A stretch of DNA of 64,000 bases from Bradyrhizobium diazoefficiens (GTDB lineage: Bacteria > Pseudomonadota > Alphaproteobacteria > Rhizobiales > Xanthobacteraceae): assembly GCF_018131015.1 (NCBI RefSeq), contig NZ_JAFCJJ010000005.1, positions 62,001-126,000 on the forward strand. Direction: 5' to 3'. The notes beneath the pieces are model-generated. The model was given only the letters and a program-made list of their open reading frames with translations, had not been told where the DNA came from and did no database searches. The number at the start of each line of letters is the position of its first letter. Within the stretch, counting starts at the first letter, position 1. The translations under genes were made by a program, and so were the position numbers. Below are positions 9,335 to 18,186 of the stretch, piece after piece.

Positions 9335-10717
9335 TCATGCGATCAGCCGCGAGGCAAAATCAGGCAGCAGGCCCGCATCGCGGGCGAGGCGGAAATCGGC
9401 TCCGGCAAGTCCGGTCTTGACCAGCCAATCGTCGAACTCCGGCGCCCGGCGCAGGGAGAAGACGTCACGGACATAGAGCGCGTCGTGGAAGGAGGTCGAC
9501 TGGTAGTTCAGCATGACGTCGTCGGCGCCGGGGACCCCCATGATGAAGGTGACGCCGGCGGCGGCCAGCAGCGTCAGCAGATTATCCATGTCGTCCTGGT
9601 CCGCCTCGGCATGGTTGGTGTAGCAGATGTCCACCCCGAGCGGCAGGCCGAGCAGCTTGCCGCAGAAATGGTCCTCCAGCCCGGCGCGGATGATCTCCTT
9701 GCCGTCGTAGAGATATTCCGGGCCGATGAAGCCGACCACGCTGTTGACGAGGAGCGGATCGAAGGCGCGCGCGACCGCATAGGCACGCGCCTCGCAGGTC
9801 TGCTGGTCGACGCCGTGATGCGCATTGGCCGACAGCGCCGAGCCCTGCCCGGTCTCGAAATACATCACGTTCTGCCCGACCGTGCCGCGCTGCTGCGACA
9901 GCCCGGCTTGCTGCGCCTCCTTCAGCAAAGCAAGGTCGATGCCAAAGCTGCGGTTGGCGGCCTCGGTGCCGGCGACCGACTGGAATACGAGGTCGACCGG
10001 CACGCCCTGCCCGATCAGCGACAGCGTCGTCGTGACATGGGTGAGCACGCAGCCCTGCGTCGGGATCTTCAGCCGCGTGATGATCTCGTCGAGCAGGCGC
10101 AGCAATTGCGCGATCACGGCCGGATCGTCGCTCGCCGGATTGATGCCGATGCAGGCGTCGCCGGCACCCAGCAGGAGGCCGTCGAGGATCGAGGCGGTGA
10201 TGCCCCTCGCATCGTCGAAGGGATGGTTGGGCTGCAGCCGCGTGCTCATCCGCCCCTTCAGCCCGATGGTGTTGCGGAAGGCGGTTAGGACCTCGCACTT
10301 CCGCGCCGCCAGGACCAGGTCCTGGTTGCGCATCAGTTTTGATGCCGCGGCGGCCATCTCCGGCGTGATGCCGGGAGCGGCCTTGCGCAGGATCTCGGGT
10401 GTTGCGGCATCCGACAGCAGCCAGTCGCGAAAGGCCCCGACCGTGAGCGAGGCCACCGGCGCAAAGGCTTTTGCGTCGTGGCTGTCGATGACGAAGCGGG
10501 TGACCTCGTCGGCCTCGTAAGGGATGACGGTCTCCTGCAGGAATTGACCGAGCGGGACGTCGGCGAGCGCCATCCTGGCCGCGATCATCTGCGCGGCGCT
10601 GGCGGCGGCAATCCCGGCCAGCCGGTCGCCGGAGCGCGGCGGGCTCGCCTTGGCGAGGAGGTCGCGCAGGTCGGGGAAGGTATAGGTCGTGGCGTCGATG
10701 GTGTGGCGGTAGACCAA
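9335..10717 (-). CDS. eutB: Ethanolamine ammonia-lyase large subunit EutB (TTG start)
   Basis: A 460-residue catalytic TIM-barrel chain of ethanolamine ammonia-lyase, full length for the family. Recognisable segments are LMRNQDLVLAARKCEVLTAF, RLQPNHPFDDARGI, GDACIGINPASD, HHGVDQQTCEARAYA and GLPLGVDICYTNHAEADQDD. The start codon is TTG at 10715-10717, supported by a strong GGAGGGG ribosome site at 10721-10727. The next gene in the same direction is hpnP after 162 bases, then eutC. The usual eutBC pair is therefore interrupted by the methylase gene. I found no cobalamin riboswitch upstream. Confidence 0.95.
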   Translation of the reverse strand: MVYRHTIDATTYTFPDLRDLLAKASPPRSGDRLAGIAAASAAQMIAARMALADVPLGQFLQETVIPYEADEVTRFVIDSHDAKAFAPVASLTVGAFRDWLLSDAATPEILRKAAPGITPEMAAAASKLMRNQDLVLAARKCEVLTAFRNTIGLKGRMSTRLQPNHPFDDARGITASILDGLLLGAGDACIGINPASDDPAVIAQLLRLLDEIITRLKIPTQGCVLTHVTTTLSLIGQGVPVDLVFQSVAGTEAANRSFGIDLALLKEAQQAGLSQQRGTVGQNVMYFETGQGSALSANAHHGVDQQTCEARAYAVARAFDPLLVNSVVGFIGPEYLYDGKEIIRAGLEDHFCGKLLGLPLGVDICYTNHAEADQDDMDNLLTLLAAAGVTFIMGVPGADDVMLNYQSTSFHDALYVRDVFSLRRAPEFDDWLVKTGLAGADFRLARDAGLLPDFASRLIA

Positions 10718-10733
10718 GGGCCCCTCCGGGATT

Positions 10734-10752
10734 CGTCGGCCAATGGCCGACG
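10734..10752. promoter_or_regulatory. 19-bp palindrome in the eutB leader
   Basis: CGTCGGCCA-A-TGGCCGACG, two perfect 9-bp arms, located directly upstream of the eutB ribosome site on the minus strand. It could be a repressor site or an RNA hairpin that limits access to the TTG start. The remainder of the 304-bp divergent gap to the chemotaxis gene (10718-11021) holds no gene; promoters for both directions must lie there but none is clear. Confidence 0.45.
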
Positions 10753-11021
10753 CCAGAACAATAATGCAGACAGCGCCGGCATCAGCGGATATGCGTCCGG
10801 AGGCCGGCCTTCACGGGGACATTCCGGGCATTCCCGGAGTAGCGCCCGGAAATCGACACCACCACACCAACTCACTGAGATAACAGATATTTCCTGCGAC
10901 CAAGGGCGTACACCCCAGACTTGCGTGTTAACGCAGCGTCCATCTTCATTCTGCATAGTTTGCGGCAAATTGGCACAACCTCGTGCTCGGGCCGCTCCAG
11001 GCCATCCGGGTCCCAAAAACG

Positions 11022-12761
11022 ATGACAACCAACAGATCTGGGAATGCCAGGCAGCTGGCAGGCCGCTTCACGCTCGCAACCAAGCTCTACGCGATCTTCG
11101 CGCTGTTCGCGCTGCTCACCGCCGCCATCGCGATGCTGTCCGACTACAACAGCCGGCGCAGCACCGACCTGACCAGCGCGATCGCCACCGCGAATGCGGC
11201 GGCGCTGAACGTGGAGCGCGTCAACTCGCTGGTCTATGCGGTGGTGATGGAATCGCGCGGGGTCTACATGTCGACCGACCCGGCCGTCGTGAAGAAATAC
11301 GGCGAGGGCCTGCTCAAGTTCAACGCGCAGATCCTCGAGGTCGTGAAGGGCTGGGCGACCATCGTCAAGGCCGACGATTCCGAGCAGTTTTCCACCTTCA
11401 AGAAGCGCATCGAGCAGTTCGTCGACTTCCGCAAGGAGCTGGTACGCCGCGCCAACGAGATCAGCCCGGCCGCGGGCCGCGAATGGGGCGACAACGACGC
11501 CAACCGCACCGTGCGCTCGGCGCTGAACAAGGACCTCGAGGCGCTCTCCAAGGTCTATGCCGCCCGCGCCGGGCAGATCGCGCACCAGACCGAGACCAAC
11601 GGCACCCTGTCCTTCGTGCTGACCTGCCTCGGTGGCCTCGCGCTCGCCCTCGTCGTGATCGGCATCGTCATCATCGGCCGCTCGATCGCCCGGCCGCTCG
11701 CCGCCATCACCGCGACCATCAAGCGGGTCGCCGACGGCGCCGACAACGTCGTCGTGCCGCACGCTGACCGCGCCGACGAGATCGGCGCGCTGGCGCGCGC
11801 GATCGAAGTGTTCCAGGACGCGATGGGCCGCAACCGCAACCTCGCCTCGCAGGTCTCGCAGGATTCCGCTGCGCGCGAGGAGCGCGCCCGCCACATCGAA
11901 ACCTCCGTCGAGGCGTTTCGCCAGGCGATCGGCGCGATCATGCGCGGCCTCAGCGACAACGCCTCCGTCATGCGCGAGACCGCGCAGACCATCTCGCGCG
12001 CCACTGCGGATGCGAGCGGCCGCGCCGGCGAGGCGGCGAACGCCACCGAGCAGGCGTCCGACAACGTCACGGCCGTGGCAAGCGCCGCCGAGCAATTGTC
12101 GGCCTCGGTGGAAGAGATCGGCCGCCAGGTGCGCCAGAGCGCCAGCGCGGTCGAGCAGACCGGCCAGCGCACCGGGAAGTCGATCTCGGAGATCGAGAGC
12201 CTCGCCGCGGCGACCCAGCGCATCGACGGCGTGCTCAATCTGATCCAGGCGATCGCCGAGCAGACCAATCTGCTGGCGCTCAACGCCACCATCGAGGCGG
12301 CGCGCGCCGGCGATGCCGGCCGCGGCTTTGCCGTCGTCGCCCACGAGGTCAAGGCGCTCGCCGGACAGACGGCGAAGGCCACCGCCGAGATCGGCGAGAA
12401 CGTCGCCATGATCCAGGCCTCCACCCGCAACGCGGTCGACGCCGTGCGCGAGATCGGCGGCGCGGTGCGGGAGATCAACGACGTCACCGCGGCGATCGCC
12501 GGCGCCGTCGGCCAGCAGGACACCGCCACGCGCGAGATCTCGTCCAACGCGCACTCGGCCGCGCAGGGCAACGAGACGCTGGTTGCCAACATCACATCGC
12601 TGCGCGACGCCATCGGCGAGACCGACACCGCGGCCTCCTCCGTGCTGACGGCGGCGAGCAGCCTGACGGCAACCGCGGAGACGCTGTCGCACGAGGTGGA
12701 GAAGTTCTTCCAGAACCTGCGCTCGGGCCCGGCGGACAGAAGCCTCGCCAGGGCGGGATGA
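11022..12761 (+). CDS. Methyl-accepting chemotaxis protein
   Basis: A 579-residue transmembrane chemoreceptor. TM1 is at about residues 21-39, a roughly 155-residue periplasmic helical sensor follows, TM2 is at 196-218, HAMP at about 219-272, and a methyl-accepting signalling domain fills the rest, with the conserved hairpin tip ([17 protein letters not shown]) and [15 protein letters not shown]. The ligand is not predictable. Start taken at ATG 11022 (MTTNRSG); a GTG 39 bases upstream is possible. Divergent from eutB; no che genes are nearby, so it feeds a chemotaxis pathway encoded elsewhere. Confidence 0.92.
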   Translation: MTTNRSGNARQLAGRFTLATKLYAIFALFALLTAAIAMLSDYNSRRSTDLTSAIATANAAALNVERVNSLVYAVVMESRGVYMSTDPAVVKKYGEGLLKFNAQILEVVKGWATIVKADDSEQFSTFKKRIEQFVDFRKELVRRANEISPAAGREWGDNDANRTVRSALNKDLEALSKVYAARAGQIAHQTETNGTLSFVLTCLGGLALALVVIGIVIIGRSIARPLAAITATIKRVADGADNVVVPHADRADEIGALARAIEVFQDAMGRNRNLASQVSQDSAAREERARHIETSVEAFRQAIGAIMRGLSDNASVMRETAQTISRATADASGRAGEAANATEQASDNVTAVASAAEQLSASVEEIGRQVRQSASAVEQTGQRTGKSISEIESLAAATQRIDGVLNLIQAIAEQTNLLALNATIEAARAGDAGRGFAVVAHEVKALAGQTAKATAEIGENVAMIQASTRNAVDAVREIGGAVREINDVTAAIAGAVGQQDTATREISSNAHSAAQGNETLVANITSLRDAIGETDTAASSVLTAASSLTATAETLSHEVEKFFQNLRSGPADRSLARAG

Positions 12762-12778
12762 CGGCGCCCGATCGTCAG

Positions 12779-13261
12779 TTACCGGATTGGCGCAGCAGCG
12801 GCCGCGATCAACTGCATGATGTCGTCGACATCCTCTTGCACGCCGTGAATCTTTCCATTCGCCATGCCGAGTTCAGCGTTGGCGCCGGGAATTTGCGTGT
12901 CGTATCGGATGGAGATCAGCTGTGCCGTGTTGATGTGGATCAGGTCGCCGCTGGGTTCGGTCAATCTGATCCAGGGCGCTCCTCCGCGTGGCCCGGCGGT
13001 GATCTGCTGCATGACCTCTTCGACATGCTCCAGCACACCGTAAATCTTGCCATTCGCCATCGTGAGTTCGGCGTTGGCGCCGTGAATCTGGCTGTCGGAT
13101 CTGACGGAGGATACCTGTGCCGCCGTGACGTGGGCTCGTTTGCCGTTAGGCCCGGTCACCTTGAGATAGCCCAGCCAGACGACTTCCGACTGCTGGCCGC
13201 GCGCCGCAAGCGGCCACAGGATGGCTGAAGCGACAATCGCTTTGATGAACTCGCGTCGCAT
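12779..13261 (-). CDS. Secreted protein built from two tandem copies of a ~60-residue unit
   Basis: A 160-residue protein with an export signal (MRREFIKAIVASAILWPLAA, RGQQ at the likely cleavage site) resembling the RREFIK leaders of rhizobial periplasmic proteins. The mature part is an internal duplication: unit 1 contains QIHGANAELTMANGKIYGV and HVEEVMQQI; unit 2 contains QIPGANAELGMANGKIHGV and DVDDIMQLI. Each unit also carries a similar preceding strand (AAQVSSVRSD / TAQLISIRYD). No known family comes to mind. It is convergent with the chemotaxis gene, with 17 bases between the stops. A longer frame to 13672 is excluded because it would cross the terminator and porin region. Confidence 0.7.
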   Translation of the reverse strand: MRREFIKAIVASAILWPLAARGQQSEVVWLGYLKVTGPNGKRAHVTAAQVSSVRSDSQIHGANAELTMANGKIYGVLEHVEEVMQQITAGPRGGAPWIRLTEPSGDLIHINTAQLISIRYDTQIPGANAELGMANGKIHGVQEDVDDIMQLIAAAAAPIR

Positions 13262-13384
13262 GCGATCCGTCCGATGCGGGGAATTACGAGCATAATCAAG
13301 CCACCGCCGTCGCGCCATTGCCCCTGAGGTCGGCTTGGGCCCGCACGGGCCGCCACGCGGCGCGCAGCCGCAGCACCGGCCAGG

Positions 13385-13415
13385 CGAAAAAAAGCCCCGG
13401 ACAAGCCGGGGCTTT
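13385..13415 (-). terminator. Rho-independent terminator of the outer-membrane barrel gene
   Basis: On the minus strand the sequence reads AAAAGCCCCGG, short loop, CCGGGGC, then a run of seven T, 20-50 bases after the stop of the gene at 13438. It is a textbook intrinsic terminator; the shorter A/T run on the other side may give weak activity in the opposite direction. Confidence 0.9.
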
Positions 13416-13437
13416 TGGATTTGTGTGGATCGGGCGA

Positions 13438-14202
13438 TCAGTACTTGGCCGCGACCGGGAGCCCGTAGCCGCCGAACTTGTAGTTGAGGCGCAGGGTGAT
13501 CATGTCGATGTCCTGGCTGACGCCGCTGCCCAAAAGGGTCGCACCGCCCGGCAAGACCACGCCTGCGAAGGCGGCGTTGCTGCGTCCCATCCAGAGATGG
13601 TCGTATTCGACGCCGAAGGTCCAGTTCGGGGTGAAGCCGTATTCCCAGCCGACGCCGAGGGCACCGCCCCAACGCGTGTGACCCGCCGAGGCAAGGCCGA
13701 CGCCGGTGATGTTGTTGAAGATGTCGAAGCGGTTATGCGTCACCGCCGCACCGCCCTTCAGGTAGAACAAGGATGCGTTCCAGGCCCAGCCGATCTGGCC
13801 GGTGAAGAGGCCAATGCCGTCGGTCTTGCCTGTGGTCGAAACCGCCGGATCGAGCAGGGTCACCCGCGTGTTCTTGATGTCGGCCCAATCGCCTTGCGCT
13901 TCGAGGCCGAATACGAACTGGTTGGTCTGCCAGCGATACCCGACCTGGCCGCCGACGAGGCCGCCGGAGCGATCAGCGCAGGCATCCGCGAACGCCCCCG
14001 CCGCCGTCACGAAGTCCACGCAGCCATGACTGCGCCCCCAGCCGCCATTGGCGCCGATGTAGAAACCGGTCCAGTCATAAACCGAAGCAACCACTGGCGG
14101 TGGCGCCTTGGTGTAGGGCCGCGCGGCCAGATCGGCCGCCGAGGCGGGAGCAGACAATCCCACGGCCATTACACCGGCCGCAGCAACAAGAAGCCTTTTC
14201 AT
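13438..14202 (-). CDS. Omp25/RopB-like outer-membrane beta-barrel protein
   Basis: A 254-residue outer-membrane protein. The signal peptide runs MKRLLVAAAGVMAVGLSAPA to SAAD, then the linker DLAARPYTKAPPPVVASVYD and the WTGFYIGANGGWG strand typical of rhizobial Omp25/Omp31/RopB proteins. Alternating strands end in LRLNYKFGG, compatible with barrel closure, followed by a short GLPVAAKY tail. Start at 14202 with a GGGGAGAT ribosome site; a frame extension to 14241 lacks support. Followed by a strong terminator, so monocistronic. A small hairpin CCCGTT-GAAT-AACGGG (14299-14314) lies in the upstream gap. Confidence 0.9.
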   Translation of the reverse strand: MKRLLVAAAGVMAVGLSAPASAADLAARPYTKAPPPVVASVYDWTGFYIGANGGWGRSHGCVDFVTAAGAFADACADRSGGLVGGQVGYRWQTNQFVFGLEAQGDWADIKNTRVTLLDPAVSTTGKTDGIGLFTGQIGWAWNASLFYLKGGAAVTHNRFDIFNNITGVGLASAGHTRWGGALGVGWEYGFTPNWTFGVEYDHLWMGRSNAAFAGVVLPGGATLLGSGVSQDIDMITLRLNYKFGGYGLPVAAKY

Positions 14203-14460
14203 ACTCGTAATCTCCCCAGAGAGACGTTTTGAAAGCCCCACCCGAGGATCGATGTTAGTGGGTTCGCCGCGCGCGGGCTGTAGCTTGGCGACAACAGTCC
14301 CGTTGAATAACGGGGCTCAAATAGTTGATTTGTCTTAAGAATTTTGGAACCCAACGCCCCCTTGCGTGCATATGAGACACTACTTAGGTGTGCTAGCCGG
14401 AGAGCAACGACTGCTGGTTGCGCTCCAACCGCGCGCTCACCGCGGCGCAAAGAACCAGGC

Positions 14461-16371
14461 TCATCGATCGGTGCGACGCTCACGCGGACGAAAAAGCGGC
14501 AACCTGACCCGGAAGACCGCTCCGCCCCCGACCGCGTTCTCCGCGATGATCTGACCTTCGTGGGCGTCGATGATCGTTCGCGCGATCGACAGGCCCAATC
14601 CCATGCCGTCGGGCTTGGTTGAATAGAACGGGGTGAAGATATTCGCGCGCCGTTCTTCGGGAATGCCCGGCCCGCAGTCGGAAATCGACACTTCGGCGGA
14701 GCCTCCGATGCGGCTCGTCGCGATCGCGATCTTGCGATCGGCGGAAGGCAGATCGGCCATCGCGTCCATGGCGTTCACGATCAGGTTCAGGATGACCTGC
14801 TGAAGCTGGATGCGATCGCCCCTGATCGGCAGCGGCTCGTCGACGATCGAGCTGCGCAGTTCGACATTGCGCGCAACCATCAGGCCGGCGAGAAATTCGA
14901 TCGTCTCGCCGACGACGGCATTGAGATCGATGTCCCTGATCTCGAACGGCGCCTTCTTCAGCAGGCTGCGCAAGCGCTGGATGACCTCGCTGGCGCGCTC
15001 GTCGTCCCGCCGGATATCGGCGGTTATCTGGCGGATCTCCGCGATGTCAGGCGCCACCGAACCGAGCATCAGCTCCATGGATTCGGCGTTGGTGTGAATG
15101 GCCGCGAGCGGCTGGTTGAGCTCGTGGGCGATCGATGCGGTCAGCTCGCCGGCCATGGAATAACGGTTGACATGCGCGAGCTCGGACATGCGCTGGCGCG
15201 CCTGCACCTCCGCCAGCCGCCGCCGCCGCTGCTCATGAAGCAGGCGCGAGATCAGGGCAGCCTGTATCAGCACGACCGCGCAAACCAGCAGGATCTGCCA
15301 TCGATAGGTGTCCAGCATAGACGGTGTCCTGAACTCCACCGTGGCATCGGACGGCAACAGCGCCTCGTCGACATTCCAGCGCCGAAGCTCCCGCCAGTCA
15401 TATTTCGGCGGCGCAAAGTCGCTCGAAGCAGTCTTGATGGTGCCGGCCTTTTCGCCCGCCAGGATACGCCGCGCGACGTCGCCCGCGGTGCGGGCCAGGG
15501 CGGCCGGCGAATGCATGGGGCCGCCGATGATTTCGCGGCCGAAGAAGGCTTCATCCGTGGTGAAGATCGGCGCCCTCGCGCTCGCGTACAACCTCCTCAA
15601 TGCAGTGTCGCCCTCATGCGCGACCCCGGCGCCATCGACGATCATCTGGAACCAGAAGATCGCCGCATTCGGTGGAAGCGCAGCGGTCTGCTTCAGGATG
15701 TCCTCGAAGGACAGCTTGTCGTACCACCTGATCTCGACACGATCCTCCAGCGGCTTCAGCTCCCGCCGCATCTCGCTCTGCCAGTAGAGCTCGTTCGGCG
15801 AATTTCCGTTGATCATCGCAACGACCCGCGTCCGCGGCGCGATGCGGAGGAAGCTCTCGAACAGATATCGGAAGTCGTGCCTGGCCGCGACAACCGTGTC
15901 GTTTTCGGTCAGGCTCGCGAACTGGACCCGGCGTTGCTCGACCGCGGTGATCAGCATCGGCGCCGCCGGAAACAACTGCGCCCTGTAGCGCTGAATGAAG
16001 ATCGCGGCAGGTGCACCGATCACGACGATCAGGTCCGGCGGGTTGTCGAGGTAGAGCGTTCGGAGATACTCGACGAATGCGACCTCCGCCCGGGGGTCGG
16101 TGGACCGCGCCGTGATCAGGGAGTGCTCCTGGGTGTCGAGGACAAAGGGTGACTGCCGGTCCAGCTCTGCCCGGATCGCGCGCGCATATTCATTCCACGG
16201 CCTGAACTCACGGCCGAAGGAATGAAGAATGATGACCCGCTTGTGGTCGGCGCCGTAGGAGCACGAGGAGAAAAAGACAGAGCCCGCCGAGACGCACAGG
16301 ACGAGACCTACGAGCCAAACCAGGAAGGTCCGCCGAAGACCCGAAGAATATCTACGCCTCGCTCCGTGCAT
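14461..16371 (-). CDS. Orphan sensor histidine kinase with periplasmic binding-protein-like sensor
   Basis: A 636-residue sensor kinase. A signal/anchor helix (about 14-36) precedes a periplasmic domain of about 320 residues that reads like an ABC substrate-binding fold (KRVIILHSFGREFRPWNEYA, PPDLIVVIGAPAAIF). A TM helix follows at 358-377, then the kinase: H-box SIAHELNQP with phospho-acceptor His416, N-box NLIVNAMDAM, G1 DCGPGIPEE and G2 GMGLGLSIARTI. No response regulator is adjacent. The cytoplasmic half is closely related to that of the kinase at 25193-26905, which has a wholly different sensor. The ligand is unknown. Confidence 0.9.
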   Translation of the reverse strand: MHGARRRYSSGLRRTFLVWLVGLVLCVSAGSVFFSSCSYGADHKRVIILHSFGREFRPWNEYARAIRAELDRQSPFVLDTQEHSLITARSTDPRAEVAFVEYLRTLYLDNPPDLIVVIGAPAAIFIQRYRAQLFPAAPMLITAVEQRRVQFASLTENDTVVAARHDFRYLFESFLRIAPRTRVVAMINGNSPNELYWQSEMRRELKPLEDRVEIRWYDKLSFEDILKQTAALPPNAAIFWFQMIVDGAGVAHEGDTALRRLYASARAPIFTTDEAFFGREIIGGPMHSPAALARTAGDVARRILAGEKAGTIKTASSDFAPPKYDWRELRRWNVDEALLPSDATVEFRTPSMLDTYRWQILLVCAVVLIQAALISRLLHEQRRRRLAEVQARQRMSELAHVNRYSMAGELTASIAHELNQPLAAIHTNAESMELMLGSVAPDIAEIRQITADIRRDDERASEVIQRLRSLLKKAPFEIRDIDLNAVVGETIEFLAGLMVARNVELRSSIVDEPLPIRGDRIQLQQVILNLIVNAMDAMADLPSADRKIAIATSRIGGSAEVSISDCGPGIPEERRANIFTPFYSTKPDGMGLGLSIARTIIDAHEGQIIAENAVGGGAVFRVRLPLFRPRERRTDR

Positions 16372-16550
16372 GACCCCTTCTGCCCCGCGGCGGCAGACGG
16401 ATCGAGCCGACCCCCTCCGAACATCCCGTGGAGTTCGTCGGCTGTCAGGCGGTCGCCTGCCTCCCGCTGCCCGGCACTATATCCCCGGCCGGACGGCTTT
16501 CGTCAAACTATTGACGGGGTGAAGGGCATCGTTGCGGCCCGCCTTGGGAT

Positions 16551-16619
16551 CTAGAACCGATAGGTCGCGGTTCCCAGGATGGTGCGCCCGAGGCCGTAAT
16601 AGCAGTCGCCGCGCGCGCA
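16551..16619 (-). pseudogene. Remnant of a TonB-dependent siderophore receptor (last ~22 codons)
   Basis: Directly after the PepSY gene stop, in the same frame, the minus strand encodes a peptide ending CYYGLGRTILGTATYRF followed by TAG. This is the typical C-terminal strand of TonB-dependent siderophore receptors (CYYG..RTV..T..YRF, terminal aromatic). No start or body of such a receptor is present, so this looks like the 3' stub left by a deletion. PepSY proteins are commonly encoded beside such receptors, which supports the reading. The tract is short and the call rests on the motif alone. Confidence 0.55.
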
Positions 16620-17951
16620 TCACTCCGCCGCGGCGAGCGCCTGCGTGGCGGAGCGGCTGCCGCTCTTCGCGCGTGCCGCCAATCGCGCGCGGCGCTTGCG
16701 GTACCAGATCACGACGCCCGTCACCGACAGTGCGGCGACGACGAGGCCCATCGCCGAGATCAGGATTCGTCCGGGCAGTCCGAGGATGCGGCCCGAATGC
16801 ATCGGGAATTGCGCCTGTACGAAAACATCGGCCGCCGTTCCCTGCCACGGCACGCGCGCACCGAGGGGACGTCCGTCCTGGCCGTCATAATAAAGCTGCG
16901 CGGGACCGACGCCGCCCGCGCCGTGGTCGTCGCCCGGCTTGAAGAAACTGACGCTGTAGATGTCGAAAGCTTGCGCGTAGTAGACCGCGCCGGCGGGCTC
17001 CGGCCAGCCGCGGCTGCGCCCGTCCGCCTCGCCCTTCGCGATGATGTCGGCAAACGAGAGTTTTGGCACAGCCGGCTGGTCGAGCGGCAATGGCGTGCGC
17101 TGCTCAAAGGGCGTCGGCGTGTAGTCCGACACCGTCTTCATCAGCGGCGAGAACACCTCGAAATAGAGGTTGAGGGAAAAGGCGGTAAAGGCGACGACGA
17201 ACAACAGGCCCCATGTCCACAGGCCGAAGGCGCGGTGGATGTCGAAATTGATGCGATAAAGGCTGCCCGTCGTCTTGATGGCCCAGGCCGGTTTCCATCG
17301 CGCCCAGAAACCGCGCTCGAGCTGGCGCGTGACGCGCGCAGGCCGTGCGGCATTCGACCTCCGCCGGACCGGCAGGGTCAGGTAAAAGCCGACGAAGCAG
17401 TCGAGCGTCCAGATGATGGCGATGATTCCGAGCAGGCGCGCGCCCCAGCGATCGCTGCCCCAAAATTCGGGGACGTGCAGCGTATAGTGCAGCTTGTAGA
17501 GAAACGAGACGAAGTTCTCCCGCGTCACCGGCCAGACCGCGCCCCAATAGCGATGGCCAAGCTCCTCGCCGGTCGCAGGATCCAGGAACACCTGGTTGTA
17601 GTCGAGCTGGAAGCGCTTGCCGGTGGCCGGATTGATCCGGGGCTCGACGAAGAAGGCGAGCGAGGCCCCAGCTTCGGGCGTCGTGACGAGATAGCTGACG
17701 CGCACCCGGGGATCGCGCGCCTCGATCAGCCTCGCCAGTTCGGTCGACGGTTTGGCGGCCCCTTGCGTCTTCGCCTCGGTGAGATGGCTGTTGAGCCATT
17801 CGTCGAGGGCGTGGTCCCAGGAAATCACCGCGCCCGTCACGCCGGAGAAGAACAGGAACGCCGCGGTGATGAGGCCGGCCCAGCGGTGAACAACGACGAA
17901 TGCGGCTCTCATTCCGATCCCGGGAGCTTGGATTTTCCGGCGCATTACCAT
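16620..17951 (-). CDS. PepSY-associated TM-helix protein (putative siderophore/iron reductase type)
   Basis: A 443-residue inner-membrane protein. It begins MVMRRKIQAPGIGMRAAFVV with HRWAGLITAAFLFFSGVTGA, the first helix with a conserved histidine, followed by a periplasmic PepSY region (LDYNQVFLDPATGEELGHRY), further helices (FDIHRAFGLWTWGLLFVVAF) and a last helix GLVVAALSVTGVVIWYRKRR. Proteins of this family are linked to iron-siderophore uptake and reduction. The frame is open to 18092, but the upstream part is not membrane-protein-like; the start between 17945 and 17978 is uncertain. A stub of a TonB receptor follows immediately. Confidence 0.85.
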   Translation of the reverse strand: MVMRRKIQAPGIGMRAAFVVVHRWAGLITAAFLFFSGVTGAVISWDHALDEWLNSHLTEAKTQGAAKPSTELARLIEARDPRVRVSYLVTTPEAGASLAFFVEPRINPATGKRFQLDYNQVFLDPATGEELGHRYWGAVWPVTRENFVSFLYKLHYTLHVPEFWGSDRWGARLLGIIAIIWTLDCFVGFYLTLPVRRRSNAARPARVTRQLERGFWARWKPAWAIKTTGSLYRINFDIHRAFGLWTWGLLFVVAFTAFSLNLYFEVFSPLMKTVSDYTPTPFEQRTPLPLDQPAVPKLSFADIIAKGEADGRSRGWPEPAGAVYYAQAFDIYSVSFFKPGDDHGAGGVGPAQLYYDGQDGRPLGARVPWQGTAADVFVQAQFPMHSGRILGLPGRILISAMGLVVAALSVTGVVIWYRKRRARLAARAKSGSRSATQALAAAE

Positions 17952-18076
17952 GGCCGGCGCCGGTAACCTAGGCCTCATGCGGTCGCAGGAATTTAGAAGA
18001 GGTCGAGAGTTCAACCACTGCGCGCAGCGGTGTCGCATCGCCTCAATCTCAAGCCCGTCCGGCGAAACGCAGGACT

Positions 18077-18094
18077 GTGTGAAGGGCTTCACAC
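18077..18094. promoter_or_regulatory. Perfect 8-bp inverted repeat in a divergent promoter region
   Basis: GTGTGAAGGGCTTCACAC, two perfect 8-bp arms around GG, midway between the divergent PepSY gene and the DUF1127 gene at 18187. Size and symmetry suit a dimeric repressor. The regulator is unknown. Confidence 0.4.
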
Positions 18095-18186
18095 GCCTGA
18101 TCCGGGTTCTGGCCTAGGATTTTGGCGCGCCATTAGCGCCTGATTTTCATTTCAACATTTTATTGCGACCAGCGGGAGGTGCTGCA

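Noticed and set aside
7679..10288. An 869-codon plus-strand frame opposite hpnP and eutB
   Set aside because: It covers two clear minus-strand genes with catalytic motifs and its translation lacks any domain or hydrophobic pattern; a typical high-GC antisense frame.
10960..10990. Sigma-54 promoter (TTGGCAC near 10971)
   Set aside because: The GG element is present, but the TGC element at the required spacing is not.
10718..11021. Cobalamin riboswitch upstream of eutB
   Set aside because: Looked for because eutB and hpnP are B12-dependent, but no B12-box-like sequence or suitable fold could be recognised; only the 19-bp palindrome stands out.
13262..13672. N-terminal extension of the tandem-unit protein to 13672
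   Set aside because: It would read through a strong terminator and the 3' part of the outer-membrane barrel gene; the RREFIK signal peptide marks the true start.
17981..18015. Irr-type iron control element upstream of the PepSY gene
   Set aside because: Only one half-site (TTTAGAA) is present and the second arm does not match.
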